A DNA stretch of 64,000 bases, from positions 2,418,001-2,482,000 of the forward strand of contig VSJF01000004.1 of NCBI GenBank assembly GCA_009739215.1, written 5' to 3'. The DNA comes from Floccularia luteovirens. Its lineage: Eukaryota; Basidiomycota; Agaricomycetes; Agaricales; Squamanitaceae. Under the pieces are notes generated by a model, which did no database searches, had not been told where the DNA came from, and saw only the letters and a program-made list of their open reading frames with translations. Below, piece by piece: positions 12,585 through 24,832 of the stretch (position 1 is its first letter; the number at the start of each line of letters is the position of its first letter). Position numbers and translations under genes: made by a program.

Positions 12585-14740
12585 ATGTCTTCATCATCCT
12601 GGCTGTTAGCCGCATTGTCTACGTGCTTTGGCTACGTTATCTACAGAGTCTTATCCACACCTAAGTACCGCGCTCCCTTGCCACCAGGACCGAAACGTTT
12701 GCCGATAATAGGGAATGCCCATGAAATACCTGCCGATTCAGAGTGGCTAACGTTTGCGGAATGGGGAAAGCAATACGGTTGGTAGTGTCATTTACAATAT
12801 GGCGGAGTATGACTCAAATGTCGCATTTACAGGACCTATATGCTCTGTCTCTGCATTTGGACAGAATATCATCATAATCAATAATGCTGAAGTTGCGATT
12901 GAGATGCTTGACAAGAAGAGCTCTTTATACTCTGACAGACCTGTACTGCATATGGCGGGAGAACTTGTGGGTTGGAAGAACATGCTTGTTCTTACACGTT
13001 ACGGGGAACGGTTTCGTATTATGCGTAAATTCTTTCATCACTCGTTTGGAAGCAATGCTTCCGTGAAACAATTCTTTCCTATCGAAACAGCAGAGGTTCA
13101 CGCCTTTTTGCGTCGCGTTCTTCACAATCCAGGATGATGTTTATGAGCATGCGTATAGGTATGTCCTCTAAAGCAAAAGTCAAACCAGTCGAGTGACATA
13201 GATCTACTACAAGGATTTACAGCTAGTGTCATTCTCCGCATCTCCCATGGATACACCATCAAGGGGAAAGATGATCCTTTCCTCAGAATAGCAGAGATAG
13301 CGAACGATGAGTTCTCCAAGGCGTCCGTTGTGGGGGCTTTCTTCGTCGATCTTCTTCCCGCTTGTAAGTCAAATCAGATGAGGAATTTGTATAATCTCGA
13401 TCTTCACACTTACTCAGTCCAGTGAAATATGTACCAGAATGGTTCCCAGGTGCAACCTTTAAGAGAAAAGCTCGAGAGTGGAGAGAAGACCTCAACAGGA
13501 TGGTAGACCAAGCATATGACTATGTAGAACAACAGATGGTATACATCTTATGACATCACCTTATCACCCATTTCTAATTATTTCTACCTGTAAGGCTGAC
13601 GGAACAGCTCAAAAATGTTTCACGACGGAATTGCTCAAGAATGAGAACTTGAAACCGGAAGAAAAAGCACTTATAAAATGGACAGCCAGCACCGTATATG
13701 CAGGTATGGAATATCTTTCTTAATCCATATATTTACTGATACTATATTGAATAGGGGGTTTGGACACTGTATGCCAACGAAGTCTCTGTTGCAAAATTGG
13801 ACGAAACTGATGTACCTCCTTAGTCCGTTGCTGCAATCAAAGCATTCATTGTTCTCATGACTGTTTACCCTGAAGTCCAAAAAAAGGCGCAAGCAGAGAT
13901 AGATGCCGTTATTGGAAATGAGCGTCTACCTACAGTCGACGATCGCGAACGTCTGCCCTACGTGAACGCGTTATGTCGTGAATTGCTCCGCTTCCATACT
14001 ATAGGACCTACAGGTTAGTTAGCAAAAGATTGTATATTCCTTATTATCTATCTAACTATTGAATCAGCCGCCCCGCATGTGGTAATTGAAGACGATATTC
14101 ATGATGGGTACTTTATCCCGAAGGGTTCTATTGTAATCCCGAATGTCTGGTGGGCAATTATCAAGTGGTTGTGTTATAGAATTTGCAAGCTCAAGAAGAA
14201 AACTGTAGGCAAATGTCCCATGACACCAAGTATTACACAAATCCCATGGATTTCGATCCGGAAAGATTTTTAGGCAGGAACGGAAGGAAGGTCGAGCGGG
14301 ACCCTTATGACTTCTGTTTCGGTTTCGGACGACGGTGAGATTAATTCTATTCGCCTTCACTTACGAACCCTTTCTGATTTATGTTTTGTTCTGGAATCGT
14401 AGACAATGTCCAGGTAAATACTGAACGACATAAGTATTGGGAGTACAGGTTGAATTTACTTATTATTTCAACAGGAAAACTTCTCGCAGATGCCGCAATG
14501 TTCATCCTATGCTCGATGACTTTGGCAGTTTATGACATCTCTAAAGGGCGGCTCGAGAATGGAGAGTTCTGCGAACCTGAACACCATCAACTCCCAGGAC
14601 GGATCAGGCAAGTCATTCTCATTTATCCCATTTTCCTCTCTTTTCGCTAACCAATCTATAGCTATCCTGTGCCTCTCCCTGCTACAATCGTTCCTCGCTC
14701 AGAAAAGGCTATCGCCTTGATTGAGTCGGTTAATGAATGA
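12585..14740 (+). CDS. Cytochrome P450 monooxygenase (one apparent frame break)
   Basis: Membrane-anchored microsomal P450 with unknown substrate. It starts MSSSSWLLAALSTCFGYVIY, an N-terminal anchor, followed by the proline hinge PLPPGPKRLPIIG. Splicing across about eight introns yields DRPVLHMAGEL, the I-helix AGGLDT, the K-helix ExxR motif ELLRFH, the PERF motif DFDPERFLGR, and the heme-binding loop FGFGRRQCPGK with the axial cysteine. The protein ends ALIESVNE at 14740, giving the usual length of about 510 residues. It resembles the agaricomycete P450s often labelled O-methylsterigmatocystin oxidoreductase-like, and is of the same general type as the gene at 48449. Near 13131-13133 an extra base breaks the frame: the text should run HNP-DDVYEHAYR but meets a stop. 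This is either an assembly error or a disabling mutation. Confidence 0.85.
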
Positions 14741-14993
14741 ATGAATTTTTCATTACTGCGAGCGAGGAGCATGGTATTCAATACATTGATCGCGTTTTTT
14801 GTTTTCATGAACCGTATACTACTACATATACACATATGCATCGCGTTTTACACCGAAAAAAAGATAATCTCGGCTCAGAATCATACACTACTCTCTACAA
14901 GTCGATACGTACATAGTTCAACAGCAACATAAGAAGTGTACAGGAACTATATAATCGCCTGTCGTTAATGTTAGTGCCATTTTTTTCGCCAGC

Positions 14994-17947
14994 CTAAGCC
15001 TCAGGCCTTCGAGGCAAGCCGTTACTAAGGGGATGGTTTTCCCCAAGGACCTGCCGGAGGAGCAGTTCCACACGCTCTCGATCTTCGCCGACTCTTCGCA
15101 TCTCTTCTGCCCACCTCGCCTCCCTTTGTTCATATATACCACTAAGTGCTCCGAGACTTCCAATTGCTGCCTCAAGTGCACGCCTCAAATCCTCCTCCCG
15201 GGATTCTGAACTATTATCGGAACCATCTCCTGAAGGAGTAGAGGGGACCAAGAATCTGTCGATCAATGATGCCTTATGAGAACGCGTGCTACGACGTTCT
15301 GAAGCGATGCGACGGAAACCAGTTCTCACGTCTTTCAATGAGGCAGAGTTGGCAAGTGCTGCCCGTCGCCGAATGGAACGTGATTTGATAATATGTAGCT
15401 TCGTCGAGTGAGACGGGGAAGCGAGAAGAACCATTGTCGCATCTGTCTGTCTGTCAAGAGTTTGGAACTAAAACAATACATTAGCACTCGAAGATCAGTC
15501 CAATGAGTGTGAATCTTACAGCCTGAGTCAAAGCTTCCCAGCCTATCTCCCATTTCCGTCTCCGTCTCTCGACGTTGTTAATATACGTGGGATGATATTC
15601 CAATTCAAGCAGCTCTTCTTCATCACCATCATCATCTTCATCTATCCAATCGCCACTGTCATCATCTTGTACAACTTGAGGCAATCCGTTCGTCCAGGTC
15701 GGGCGTTCTGCGACAGAATAGCGTTCTTCTCCGGCAGTTTCTTCTCCGGAGGAAGATAATTCAGGACTTGTTTCCCTCGGTTGTGTGCTTTCAACGCGGG
15801 GAGGGGGTTTAAGCTGTGAGTTATTACGATGTGGGTTGGTAAGACGATCCTTCTTTTTCAAACCAACATTTGGTGCTGGTGGAAGTGGTACGGGTTCGTG
15901 GCTTGGACTTGATTGTAGACTAGATGATTCATTTGGCCGTCCCAAGGTCCTATTTGTATGCAAGAATGCCCAAGGGTTATATGCAGCTTGAAAAGGCGTA
16001 GTTGAGGGTGAGAATGTCGAGTCTGTTATGTTTCCATGGTTGTTTTGCGCGTAAATTTGCCATTGTTTCGCCATTTGTTCTTGTATAACAGAAGGGTGAT
16101 TAGGATCGTAGTTGTGGAACTGGGGTCTGTTAGGAAGACCAGCTAATTGTTGATTACGCCTCACATGTGTGAATGGATATGGATATGGCGAGCCAACAGG
16201 AGCTATGGGACTGAAGGGTAGTAAATCCTTCACATTACGGTTATACGCACTAGAGATATGTGGTGATGGGGAAGGAGCAGCGGTCTGGCTGTGGGGCGTT
16301 GGTGGTATAGGAGCATCTGGACGAGGGAGATTGCAGGTAGGCCTGGATGTAAGCAGAAGCAGCGTCTTCATAGGGGAAGTCATCAGGATAAACTTGTGGT
16401 GGATAATATTGTCCGCTCTGATTGGCACGCATATAGTTAGAATTTTGTTGATTTTGCTTGTAGATATTGTATGTGATCTTGTGACGACCTTCGAACATCT
16501 TGCTTCGGATCCTGATCTGAAGGTGTAGGAAGTTGGGAGTTTGTTGAGCTCGATTTAAGTGCTGGTTCGAAGACAGAAGGATCTAGAGTCCTTAGACCTA
16601 ATTGATCGACTGTACCGTTTCTGCCTTTGGGACGCACTGTAGCTGCTGCTCGGAAGTTTTGATGGGATGGGAAGTGTTCAGGAGGATTATCGGGAAGACC
16701 AGCAGTCGGGGAGCGGGGTGTATAACCTCCCTCATCTTCTGCACGATCCCTCTCCATGTATCTGCGCTCCAAGACTTCATGTTGGTCATGTATGGATTTG
16801 TTGTCTTCCCGGTGGCCAGAGCGGCTGTCCCTTCCACCAAGTGGGTGGTTACCATCGTATCTTTTCAGACCTTCTTCTGGAAGGATATCTGAGGATGGGG
16901 TAGGTGATGGTTGAAGACGTTGTTGTTCATCATGAGATTGTTTTTGTTCTTTCCAATCGTCATGGCTCATGCCATTTTTAGTCGAGATGCTAGGTTCATC
17001 TTCTGGCTCTTCTTGAACAGGAAGAGACCTATCAGGAGTACGAGCTGTTATCGACTGTAATGGCGGTGATTGACTGGAATGGGATAACTGAGTGCGAGAT
17101 TCAACACCAACAGTATTGGTTGGCCTCCTGTGCACTGGGGGAGACTCCCGAGTGGTATACTGAGTATAGTTCGCATGATGTTCCCCTGATGCGACATGCT
17201 GAGTATGAATAGCAGGAGACATACGACGTTCAGGAGTAAGTGCTTGAGCTTGTCGGAAAGAAGCAACAGTCGGTGAAGTAGGTTGACGATCGCGGGTCTT
17301 CGGACTTTCACGCATGGGCTGCTGCTCCCGTTGACGCCTTTGTGATGCTGTATCTACGTCTTTCGGGCTGGATCTCTCGGTCACTCGCACTCTCTCAACC
17401 CCAGGATCCTTTGGAGGAGAAGGTGATTCGCCACGCCCATAGTTCACATTATATGGATGGCCTTGAATAGATTGGTTCTGTGATTGTTGTTGATCTGCGG
17501 CCCTTTCAATATCCGCTAAAAGTTCCTCCGTCATCTGGAGGTTATCGTCCAAGTTCTGATACTTGTGAGAGGAACTGCGGTTGCATACGATTAATCGGGC
17601 GTGGGTAATGTGTGCTGACCATATTTTGACTCAGTGAATGCTGTGGTGGCAGTGGTGGGGAGATCCGGTGCTCTACCCCCGCATCGTGAATATTCGGATT
17701 TGGATGAGGCGGGGTTGGAAGCATCCTGGTGAATTTGTACACCGCTGGGTGGGGAACGTCCCGAGTTATTTGACGAAGTTGGACTTGGTTGTTGTTGAAC
17801 TTGGGAAACGTTTTGTGATGGTGGATTGCTAGGTGAATACATTTGGCCAACTGACGGGACGAGGGGCATTGATTGTGCTTTGATTGCTCGCGGCCTGTCT
17901 CTGATGGAAGGAGACCGCGAAGTCTCTCTATTCTGGAGAGCATGCAT
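14994..17947 (-). CDS. Large Ser/Pro/Gln-rich disordered protein with C-terminal coiled coil (unknown function)
   Basis: I do not recognise the function. Reading from 17947 (MHALQNRETSRSPSIRDRPR), the product is a long low-complexity chain rich in Ser, Pro, Gln and Arg. It contains the helix-prone block LQMTEELLADIERAADQQQ, many SP motifs, and an acidic stretch GDWIDEDDDGDEEELLELE (about 15600-15660). A more ordered C-terminal part follows: WEIGWEALTQAFQTLDRQTD, joined across an intron at about 15467-15518, then KLHIIKSRSIRRR. The end is helical and charged (EEDLRRALEAAIGSLGAL, YEQREARWAEEMRR, RVELLLRQVLG), consistent with a coiled coil. This looks like a conserved agaricomycete protein of regulatory or scaffold type, which is an inference. 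The frame changes about three times without introns (near 17740, 16460 and 16335). The true start may lie in an upstream exon, because a splice acceptor directly precedes the first ATG. Confidence 0.6.
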
Positions 17948-20228
17948 TGGTGCTAAAAATTATAGTGAGCAAACGTTCTGATGAAGTTTTTTTTTTTGCT
18001 GTGAAATTGGAATGGAGAAATATGATGCTGACTCCTCCGTAGTCAAAGTTCCGTTGACGATTACGGGTGATGTTCACAGCCGGTGGTTGAATGTTTACAT
18101 CCGGATGAGTGAACGATCATAAGAAGAAAGATATGCACCTTGATTTGCTTGATGGGTCTGTGGCCTACGAGAGCGTTGTGCAGGATGAGTAGCCATTGCA
18201 AGTCCAGGTTTTTCTGAATGGTTGGAGGAATAACTGAGAGAACAAAGGACAAGGTAATTGCGACAGGAGCGTCAGCTCTATAGGTCCAAGAGCGGTGCGT
18301 TTCCAACGTGGCGAACGTCAGTACAACACATTGAAGGGTGAACAACGAGGTCTGCAACCAGGTTAGGAAGTGGTTGCCTCGAGGCAGATTAAACACTGAA
18401 AACAGGCGCCGAGCCAGACTTCTGGCCTCATTGAGAAACTGATTTACAATTACCTTTACAATTTTCCTACGTTCATTACCGCCTGCCTGGATATTGTATA
18501 CGGTTTACAATAAGTATTTCGGCAGAGAGTGATGCAACAAAAAGCATTTGAGAATAAAGAGATTGAAAACCAAGTCAGGCTAAACATAAAGAGTTGTTCC
18601 ATAATTGGAAAGGAAACATGATGCAGGGCCAGTAACATGAGAAGAACAACTATTATAAGATAAGGTCAGTAACAGTCAGAAGTCAAACATTCGAGAACCA
18701 TGCCCACTCCTGAGTGCGATGTCATGAGTATTTGAAAGTAAGTTATGATGAATTCATCAGCTAGTGATATTATTAGAGGAACGGCACCAAAATCAAACTA
18801 AAATGACACTTACGAAAGTTCAATGTGTTCAAAATTTCATCTATCAGGAGCAAACTTGTGCCGACTCGACTACCATCTGAGCCCGAAGCCTTAAAGGGTC
18901 CTAATTCAGATGGACACAAAAAACTGGTCTGAAGAAAGAGGAAACAGTAGCAGATATGTCCATGTGCGGGGAAAGTATATTCTTATCTTATCTTATCTTA
19001 TCTCACATTTCCCAGGAGTTTGGCCAATCAACAAATCATGATATGACAGCGCATCGCATGTTCATGAGTAGGTAAGTAACAGTCATACTCCTTTATTGAA
19101 CCATAAACTATAATATTAGATGTACAGATACAGTCTCAATCCAGAAAGGAAACAATAGACCAACAGGTAGCCTTTCCCCAGCTTGCCAATCTAAGGATCT
19201 AAAGGATACTTTATAACTAATCTAACAAACTTTCACCTGCACTGCGTTTGATTTTAGAACGGTACGAATTTCATTATATGCACTGCTTATTCACAGTTTA
19301 ATTACGAACAGATGCTGATGCCGCTACCAATAAGCTGTCTATAATCTTTACTACCATGGTAAGTTATGATACCTTCAAAGTGACTGGCTATTGATATAGA
19401 ACATGTCCACCAGGACGAATTTGCGCTAATTAGAGGATTCGCATCGGTTTGACCTACCCTGTTGTGACGATAAACATCATAGGCCTTTTCTAGGCTCACA
19501 CGTAAACGCTTAAACAACCATCGTTCATCACAAGATGGGTGATACATGCACGTATAGCGATAATTCCCTGCGACTCTTTCATTTAGCTTGCCAATATAAA
19601 AAGGGAGTCGGGTAAAACCTTGAAGCTACGCGGCTTTCTCCCTTGAGGAATGCGTTGGAGCTATCCTTACGTCCTCTGACTTTGTGCTTATGGAGCGACT
19701 GTGACGTTGCTTCGTACGGTTCTGATAATGAAGATATGTGTTCTCATGCCGCGGATCCCCTGCCAACGTTTCGCAAACTCAATGATCATATAATCTAGGG
19801 AGTTTAAAGGATTCGAGCGTTACTTTACGCTTTAGTGATATGATTGCTGTACAGCTTCTCTCAGCAGTGGTGACTTGTCTTTAAATGACATTGATGATGA
19901 TTGCGATATCGCAATCGAAATTTGAGTTGAAAGTCTAGCTGTTCTAACAGTTTGTTGGAATTATACCGTGTCAGCTGTCCCTTATCATTTGGCACATTGT
20001 TCACTTGTCGTAGGATGATCTCACATCCTGACATGCGCTCGCGGTACGTGCTGGATTCTCCTTTTTGGCAGAGTTGTCGGGGTTCTCGGCACGGCGCATG
20101 GGCTCAAGACTATTAAGGTCAATTATATCAGCATATACCAGTTCTACTTGTATGATTATGCGTCTTTAGTATTTCGATTTCATTCTTTACTCCATTAACA
20201 TTTGTATCAACAGACACGTTTCTTGAAG
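17948..20228. other. Long interval without a recognised gene
   Basis: About 2.3 kb upstream of both the disordered-protein gene and the epoxide-hydrolase gene. A minus-strand frame at 18061-18396 is hydrophobic but joins nothing and has no known motif; it could be a 5' exon of the minus-strand gene. A minus-strand frame at 19302-19547 is likewise unrecognised. The short tandem repeat at 18981-19003 is the only structural feature seen. Confidence 0.4.
18981..19003. repeat. Short tandem pentanucleotide repeat (TCTTA/TTATC)n
   Basis: About four and a half perfect copies of a TCTTA unit lie in the gene-free interval. The reverse complement reads GATAA repeated, so the tract also contains a run of GATA-factor core sites. 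Confidence 0.8.
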
Positions 20229-21835
20229 ATGCACATTCGGAAAAGCCTTTCAACCTTTATCTGTATCCTTGTAACACTTTCCGATGCGAAGGCCCTTTTC
20301 AGTCCATCCGAGTACCCCAAGCAAACCGCTGTATGTGGTGCCGCAAAACGAAGCCCGATTCAAGAACATGTAGAGATTCAGCTCAGTATGTTTCAAATGA
20401 AAAAAGAGATGTCAAATGGAACGCGATTCTGAGTCCACATATTCAGGTTACGTTGACATTAATCCAGAAGCAGAGACAACACTCCTAATGGTTCATGGTT
20501 GGCCTAGCTTATGGAGCTCATGGTCGAATCAAATTCAAGAATTCAAGGTGACATGAATGCGCATTTATGGACGCATATATTCACCTCAATCTGATTATAC
20601 AGGGTGAATACCATATTATCGCACCAGACCTACGAGGTTTTGGAGAGTCCACTCACCCAGGGGATGTGAGATCTTCTGGTACGATGGGCGACATGGTTGG
20701 TGATCTTGTTTGCATCCTTGCGCATGCACGCGTTCGTTCCGCTATATGTCTGGGGTAATGTTTCCTATAAAGCATCATTTCCAGTGGACTCAAAATATTT
20801 ATAGACATGATTGGGGCTCACAGATCTGCTATGAATCAACTCGCTTGCGGCCTGATATATTTACCGCTGTCATCGGGTTGGTTGTTCCGGTAAACTCAAA
20901 TTTCTACCACTTTCCTCCCTCAATTTACACACAATAAGTATTTACCCAGCGTTGGTTCATTTGTGCCCATAAAGTATCTATTACATGCCCTCCCCCGTTT
21001 GGCATATCAGACATATTTCGATGCGCGCACTAGTGATGCTATTGCCGAACTTGATCAAGATATTCTCCGAACTATCCGAGCTACTCTTCGAACGGTCGCA
21101 AGCCCACCTCCATCCGGATTTTTGGAAAGCAATACGTCATTCCTAGCTGCGTGGAATAACATCGAAGTACGTCATTATATTGCACCATTGTCTATTGGCG
21201 ATGAGCAGTATCAATAGATCCCACCTGTTGCATTCTTATCTGCTGAGGAAGAAGCTTATTTCGTAGATCATTATAGAATCCAAGGGTTCAAATATAGTGA
21301 GTATGGGTAATATATTAATGATGTCTTCGAGTGACCGTTCTAACTGACAACACTAATAGATTTGCAATTTTACACTACTGAGGTATTTTTCGTCACAATA
21401 TACTGGGTTTCTCTGAATATTTCAAAAAAGAATCGATTCTTGTCTTGGGAGACAGCTAATACACAGGGAAACTTTACTATCAATAATCCTGTCCTGGCAA
21501 TTTATCCCAAACAGGTACAAGAATTGACAATGTTCACACAAGATCATCCTAACTAATGCACACGTGAAGGACCCAGTAGCTGATTGGGGTTTGGTAGCCA
21601 AATTAATGAATTCTAGTAGTTTTACTCCTAATTCTATGACTGAGGTATGAGCTATATTATAGGTAGTCTAATCGCTGTAACTGATGTCCTTTAGTTTTTA
21701 GATGGTGCACATTGGGTTCATCTCGAATTTCCGGATAAGGTCAACGCGATCGTTCGGTCCTGGCTGGACAATTTGGGACAAGAAGCAAGGGGAGTAGTAA
21801 AAAGGCGGATCGGAAGCCATGGAGACGAGTTGTAG
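20229..21835 (+). CDS. Secreted epoxide-hydrolase-like alpha/beta hydrolase
   Basis: Alpha/beta hydrolase of the soluble epoxide hydrolase group, which adds water to epoxides through an ester formed on an aspartate. The ATG at 20229 begins a likely signal peptide, MHIRKSLSTFICILVTLSDA. After splicing, the HGWP oxyanion-hole motif appears in TTLLMVHGWPSLWSSW. Then come APDLRGFGES, the nucleophile elbow GHDWGSQIC (catalytic Asp), a cap region with FDARTSDAIAELDQDILRTI, and the C-terminal histidine in DGAHWVHLEFPDKVNAIV. The protein ends RIGSHGDEL at 21835. All three catalytic motif positions are present and no frame break was found. About seven introns are inferred. Substrate is unknown. The 3' end lies only about 35-50 bases from the convergent gene downstream. 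Confidence 0.87.
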
Positions 21836-21869
21836 CGATATTCTTTGTAGGCAATGTCTTTATGGTCGA

Positions 21870-22568
21870 CTAATAGATGGCTGGTATCATACGGTATGGA
21901 GTTGGTTCCCGAATTCTTTACGAAGCATATCATCTTCCTTGTCTAATCTTGCACCAATAAACTTGAACGCCAAACCAAATTCAAAGATCCAAACTGAAAT
22001 GAATATAATACGAGAGTTAAACGTTAAATAGTAAACCTGGATAACCAAGAACTATCCAAGAATTCTGATTAAGATAACACATAGTTCCTCCAATAGCAGC
22101 AAGCATTGCACCTGTATAGCTGGGATGGCGGACAATTGAGTACGGCCCTGACGTCACCAGTTTGTGGTCTTTCAGGATGCTTAATTCGAAAGTGAAATGT
22201 TTCCCCATGACTTGATAGCACTGATAGCGAATGATTGCTCCAGCCAGAGTCAAAAACCAGCCAACCAAAAAGATATTGGTTATTCCTAATGATACATCCG
22301 AGGCGGACCCTTTGTTTATGAGTAACTGAAGAATGTATTGCGAGAGCGTGTGAGAAGGATATGCGGTAGCAATTATGATCATAACCTCAGCAATCCCTGC
22401 GATCCAAAAACCGGCCTGAATGATAGATCAATGGACTGTTATAAATTTGTGAAATTGGAGCGCTCCTACCTTGAGAAAGATCACTAAAAAATTAACTTCC
22501 CATTCTTTGTGTCCAACTTGCTCCTCTAGCTTTGCTGGAGGTCTTGGTGAGGTTAGTGTAGTATGCAT
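21870..22568 (-). CDS. Isoprenylcysteine carboxyl methyltransferase-like protein (C-terminus apparently disrupted)
   Basis: Family of ER-membrane enzymes that methylate prenylated C-terminal cysteines with S-adenosylmethionine. The start MHTTLTSPRPPAKLEE is at 22568. The second exon reads AGFWIAGIAEVMIIIATAYP, with membrane segments ITNIFLVGWFLTLAGAIIRY. The signature follows: YQVMGKHFTFELSILKDHKL, then VTSGPYSIVRHPSYTGAMLA with the RHPxYxG motif. The last exon reads FIGARLDKEDDMLRKEFGN, matching the conserved Rxx-E-E/D-xx-L-xx-xFG block. The open frame then stops at 21887, whereas the next reading frame reads TPYRMIPAIY and stops at 21870, which matches the usual family ending. About eight expected residues between FG and TPYR are absent, so a small out-of-frame deletion is likely. 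At about 200 residues it is shorter than yeast Ste14, as is common for agaricomycete ICMT-like proteins. Confidence 0.8.
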
Positions 22569-22853
22569 GCTAGCGCAAACGGATAACAAGAATGGAACCT
22601 TGTACTTAAAGCGAACATCTTACACTGACAGACTGTGTTTAAGTACAGACGCGTTTACAAAAAGTTTGCAGCTCGGGATTTTCCATAATTTTAGGCTCCC
22701 ACGGTATTCGACATGCCACTCACAATTTCTTTCAGCTTCCTTTATAAACACGTAACGATCTCAAAGTGAAATGACATTTCAATAAACTTTGGATTTTATA
22801 CCCTCTTGAAGTATCGAATAATTCATATTCAAACAAAACAACAAGATTCTCCT

Positions 22854-24400
22854 ATGGCAACTGACTTTTGGGCGAGCTCGCATTAGTGAGACTAAAGAAG
22901 AATATTCCAAGAACTAACCACCACTTACCCAGGTCGTATGTTTATAGTAAGCGTTGGATGGTCGACCGTGCCACTTTGAAACGGGCAAGAGCAGAAGACC
23001 TTCAATATGTGGATGATCTCGAACATTTGGATTTTTTGGCGATTTACTTTGCTAACGGTGCGTACGTTTTTCATTCCTGAGGAGAATAACCAAGTAATAT
23101 TGAATGTAAATCGTAATAGTTATCACGAAGCTTGGGAAAAAACTGCAACTAAGGCAGAGAGCTATCGCTACAGCAACTGTGTTTTTTAGGCGCTTCTATA
23201 CGAAGAATTCATACATGTGAAACAGACCCTTTCATCGTTATTTCAGCATGTTGTTACGTGGCTGCAAAAGCAGAGGAATCACCTATTCATATAAAGACTG
23301 TCATATCTGAATCGCGAGCACTTTTCAGTCGTATGTTACTGTTATCTATTCCAGGAATTATTTCTCTGACGTTCTTTCCAGAAGAAAACTACAATGTTAA
23401 GAATTTCCCCTCAGACAATGCGAGACTCGCTGAGATGGAGTTTTACCTGGTTGACGACCTTGATTGTGATCTCACCGTATTTCATCCCTATCGTACACTC
23501 CTTGCTTTGTGCAAGGAGTCCTGGAGATAGTTTGCTAAGTGATTCAGAGGAAGGCGAAGCGGAAGTAGTCCAGGTAGGTGTCGGTATCGGAGCTGAGGAT
23601 GGATTAAGGTATTGGGGTACAGGTGAGGGGCAGCTCGAATTAACAGGAGCGGCCTTACAAACATGCATGGTAACGTGTGCAAATATGTTGTGTAGCGCCC
23701 TATTGACTTTCCCTGAACTTACAGGTTCATAATAAATGATACATATAGATCGGACATCTGCCTTCTTTATCCTCCTCATCTGATTGCCATTGCGGCCATC
23801 TACCTGACTTTCATAATTCATTTTCCCGCACATACCGCTTCTTCAAACCGTGCAGACTCTGAAGGACATCATACAGACTCTGGAGATCACACAAAGCCGC
23901 GTCGTTCTTCTCGTAAGGCAAATATTACCGCTCATTCAGCCGAGACACCAAAGAAACCTCAGGATCCCATCGCGTTTCTTTCCAAATTGAATGTATCCCT
24001 TCCCCTCATCGCGACCATCTGCCAGGAAATTTTATCTCTATATGCTTTATGGGACAGATACAAGGAAGATTCCATCCCGGAAGTACCCAAATTATCGCGC
24101 GATATTGCCCAATCACCTATGGGAAGTGGATCTGTTAGTCCTACAAAGCGGTCGGAACAAATGAGCAGAGGTGAAAGCATCAACATAAATGCGTTCAGCG
24201 CTGGTACCACACCTTCCACAGATATGAAAGAAGAGCCGGGAGATATGATGACGAGTGAGGAGTGTATTACCCCCTCATTTCTGTCTGCACTTTTGGTAAG
24301 GATGCGGGAAGCGAAGCTTGCAGATCTGACGCATGCGATGAATAATAACCGACCTGTTGCAGTTAACAAGATGTTGGAAAGAACACAAGCAGCAGGATAA
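22854..24400 (+). CDS. SSN8: Cyclin C, Mediator kinase-module subunit
   Basis: Cyclin partner of Cdk8 in the Mediator kinase module, which tunes RNA polymerase II transcription. The start is MATDFWASSH at 22854; removing the first intron gives SHYKRWMVDRATLKRARAED, a hallmark of cyclin C. The cyclin box follows: YVDDLEHLDFLAIYFAN, then QLRQR-type helices (ATKAESYRYSNCVF in another frame shows the spliced region), CCYVAAKAEESPIHIKTV, and DNARLAEMEFYLVDDLDCDL followed by TVFHPYRTLLALCK. A Ser/Glu-rich insert precedes YWGTGEGQLELT. After it come SDICLLYPPHLI-like residues and a C-terminal extension with SPMGSGSVSPTKRSEQMSRG, which offers SP phosphosites. The end is at 24400. It is divergently arranged with the methyltransferase gene, about 285 bases start to start. 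The identification is strong; exact exon edges are inferred. Confidence 0.9.
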
Positions 24401-24832
24401 ATTGGTTTATGCAGTGTCCCAGATGTCATGTTGTTACTATATTAGTGTACTTACCATTCTTGTGTAATCTGCATTAATTTGTTTGAAATTGAAAATTCGC
24501 AGAGGCCATCCCCATGTCCAAGCTCACGTGTTCATCCCAGAGGTAAATATACCTATTCTAACACATCCATCCCCCACAGTAAAGACGGAAAATATAAGAA
24601 CTATCATAAATCATGGTCATATGGCTACTTTTTTGCACCATGAGAGCAAGTCATGTTAGTGAGACTTAGACCATGCGACATTTCGACAATAGACAACGCT
24701 ATCGCTTCTGAGGGATCCGATGACTCCCGACGGAATGACCGGTTATTTTTCTTCCCACGAAGCCTGCTATTTCATTGCTTGCCGCTCAACATCCCGAGAA
24801 AAAAAAAACATTAAACACCTCCCGTCACCATC

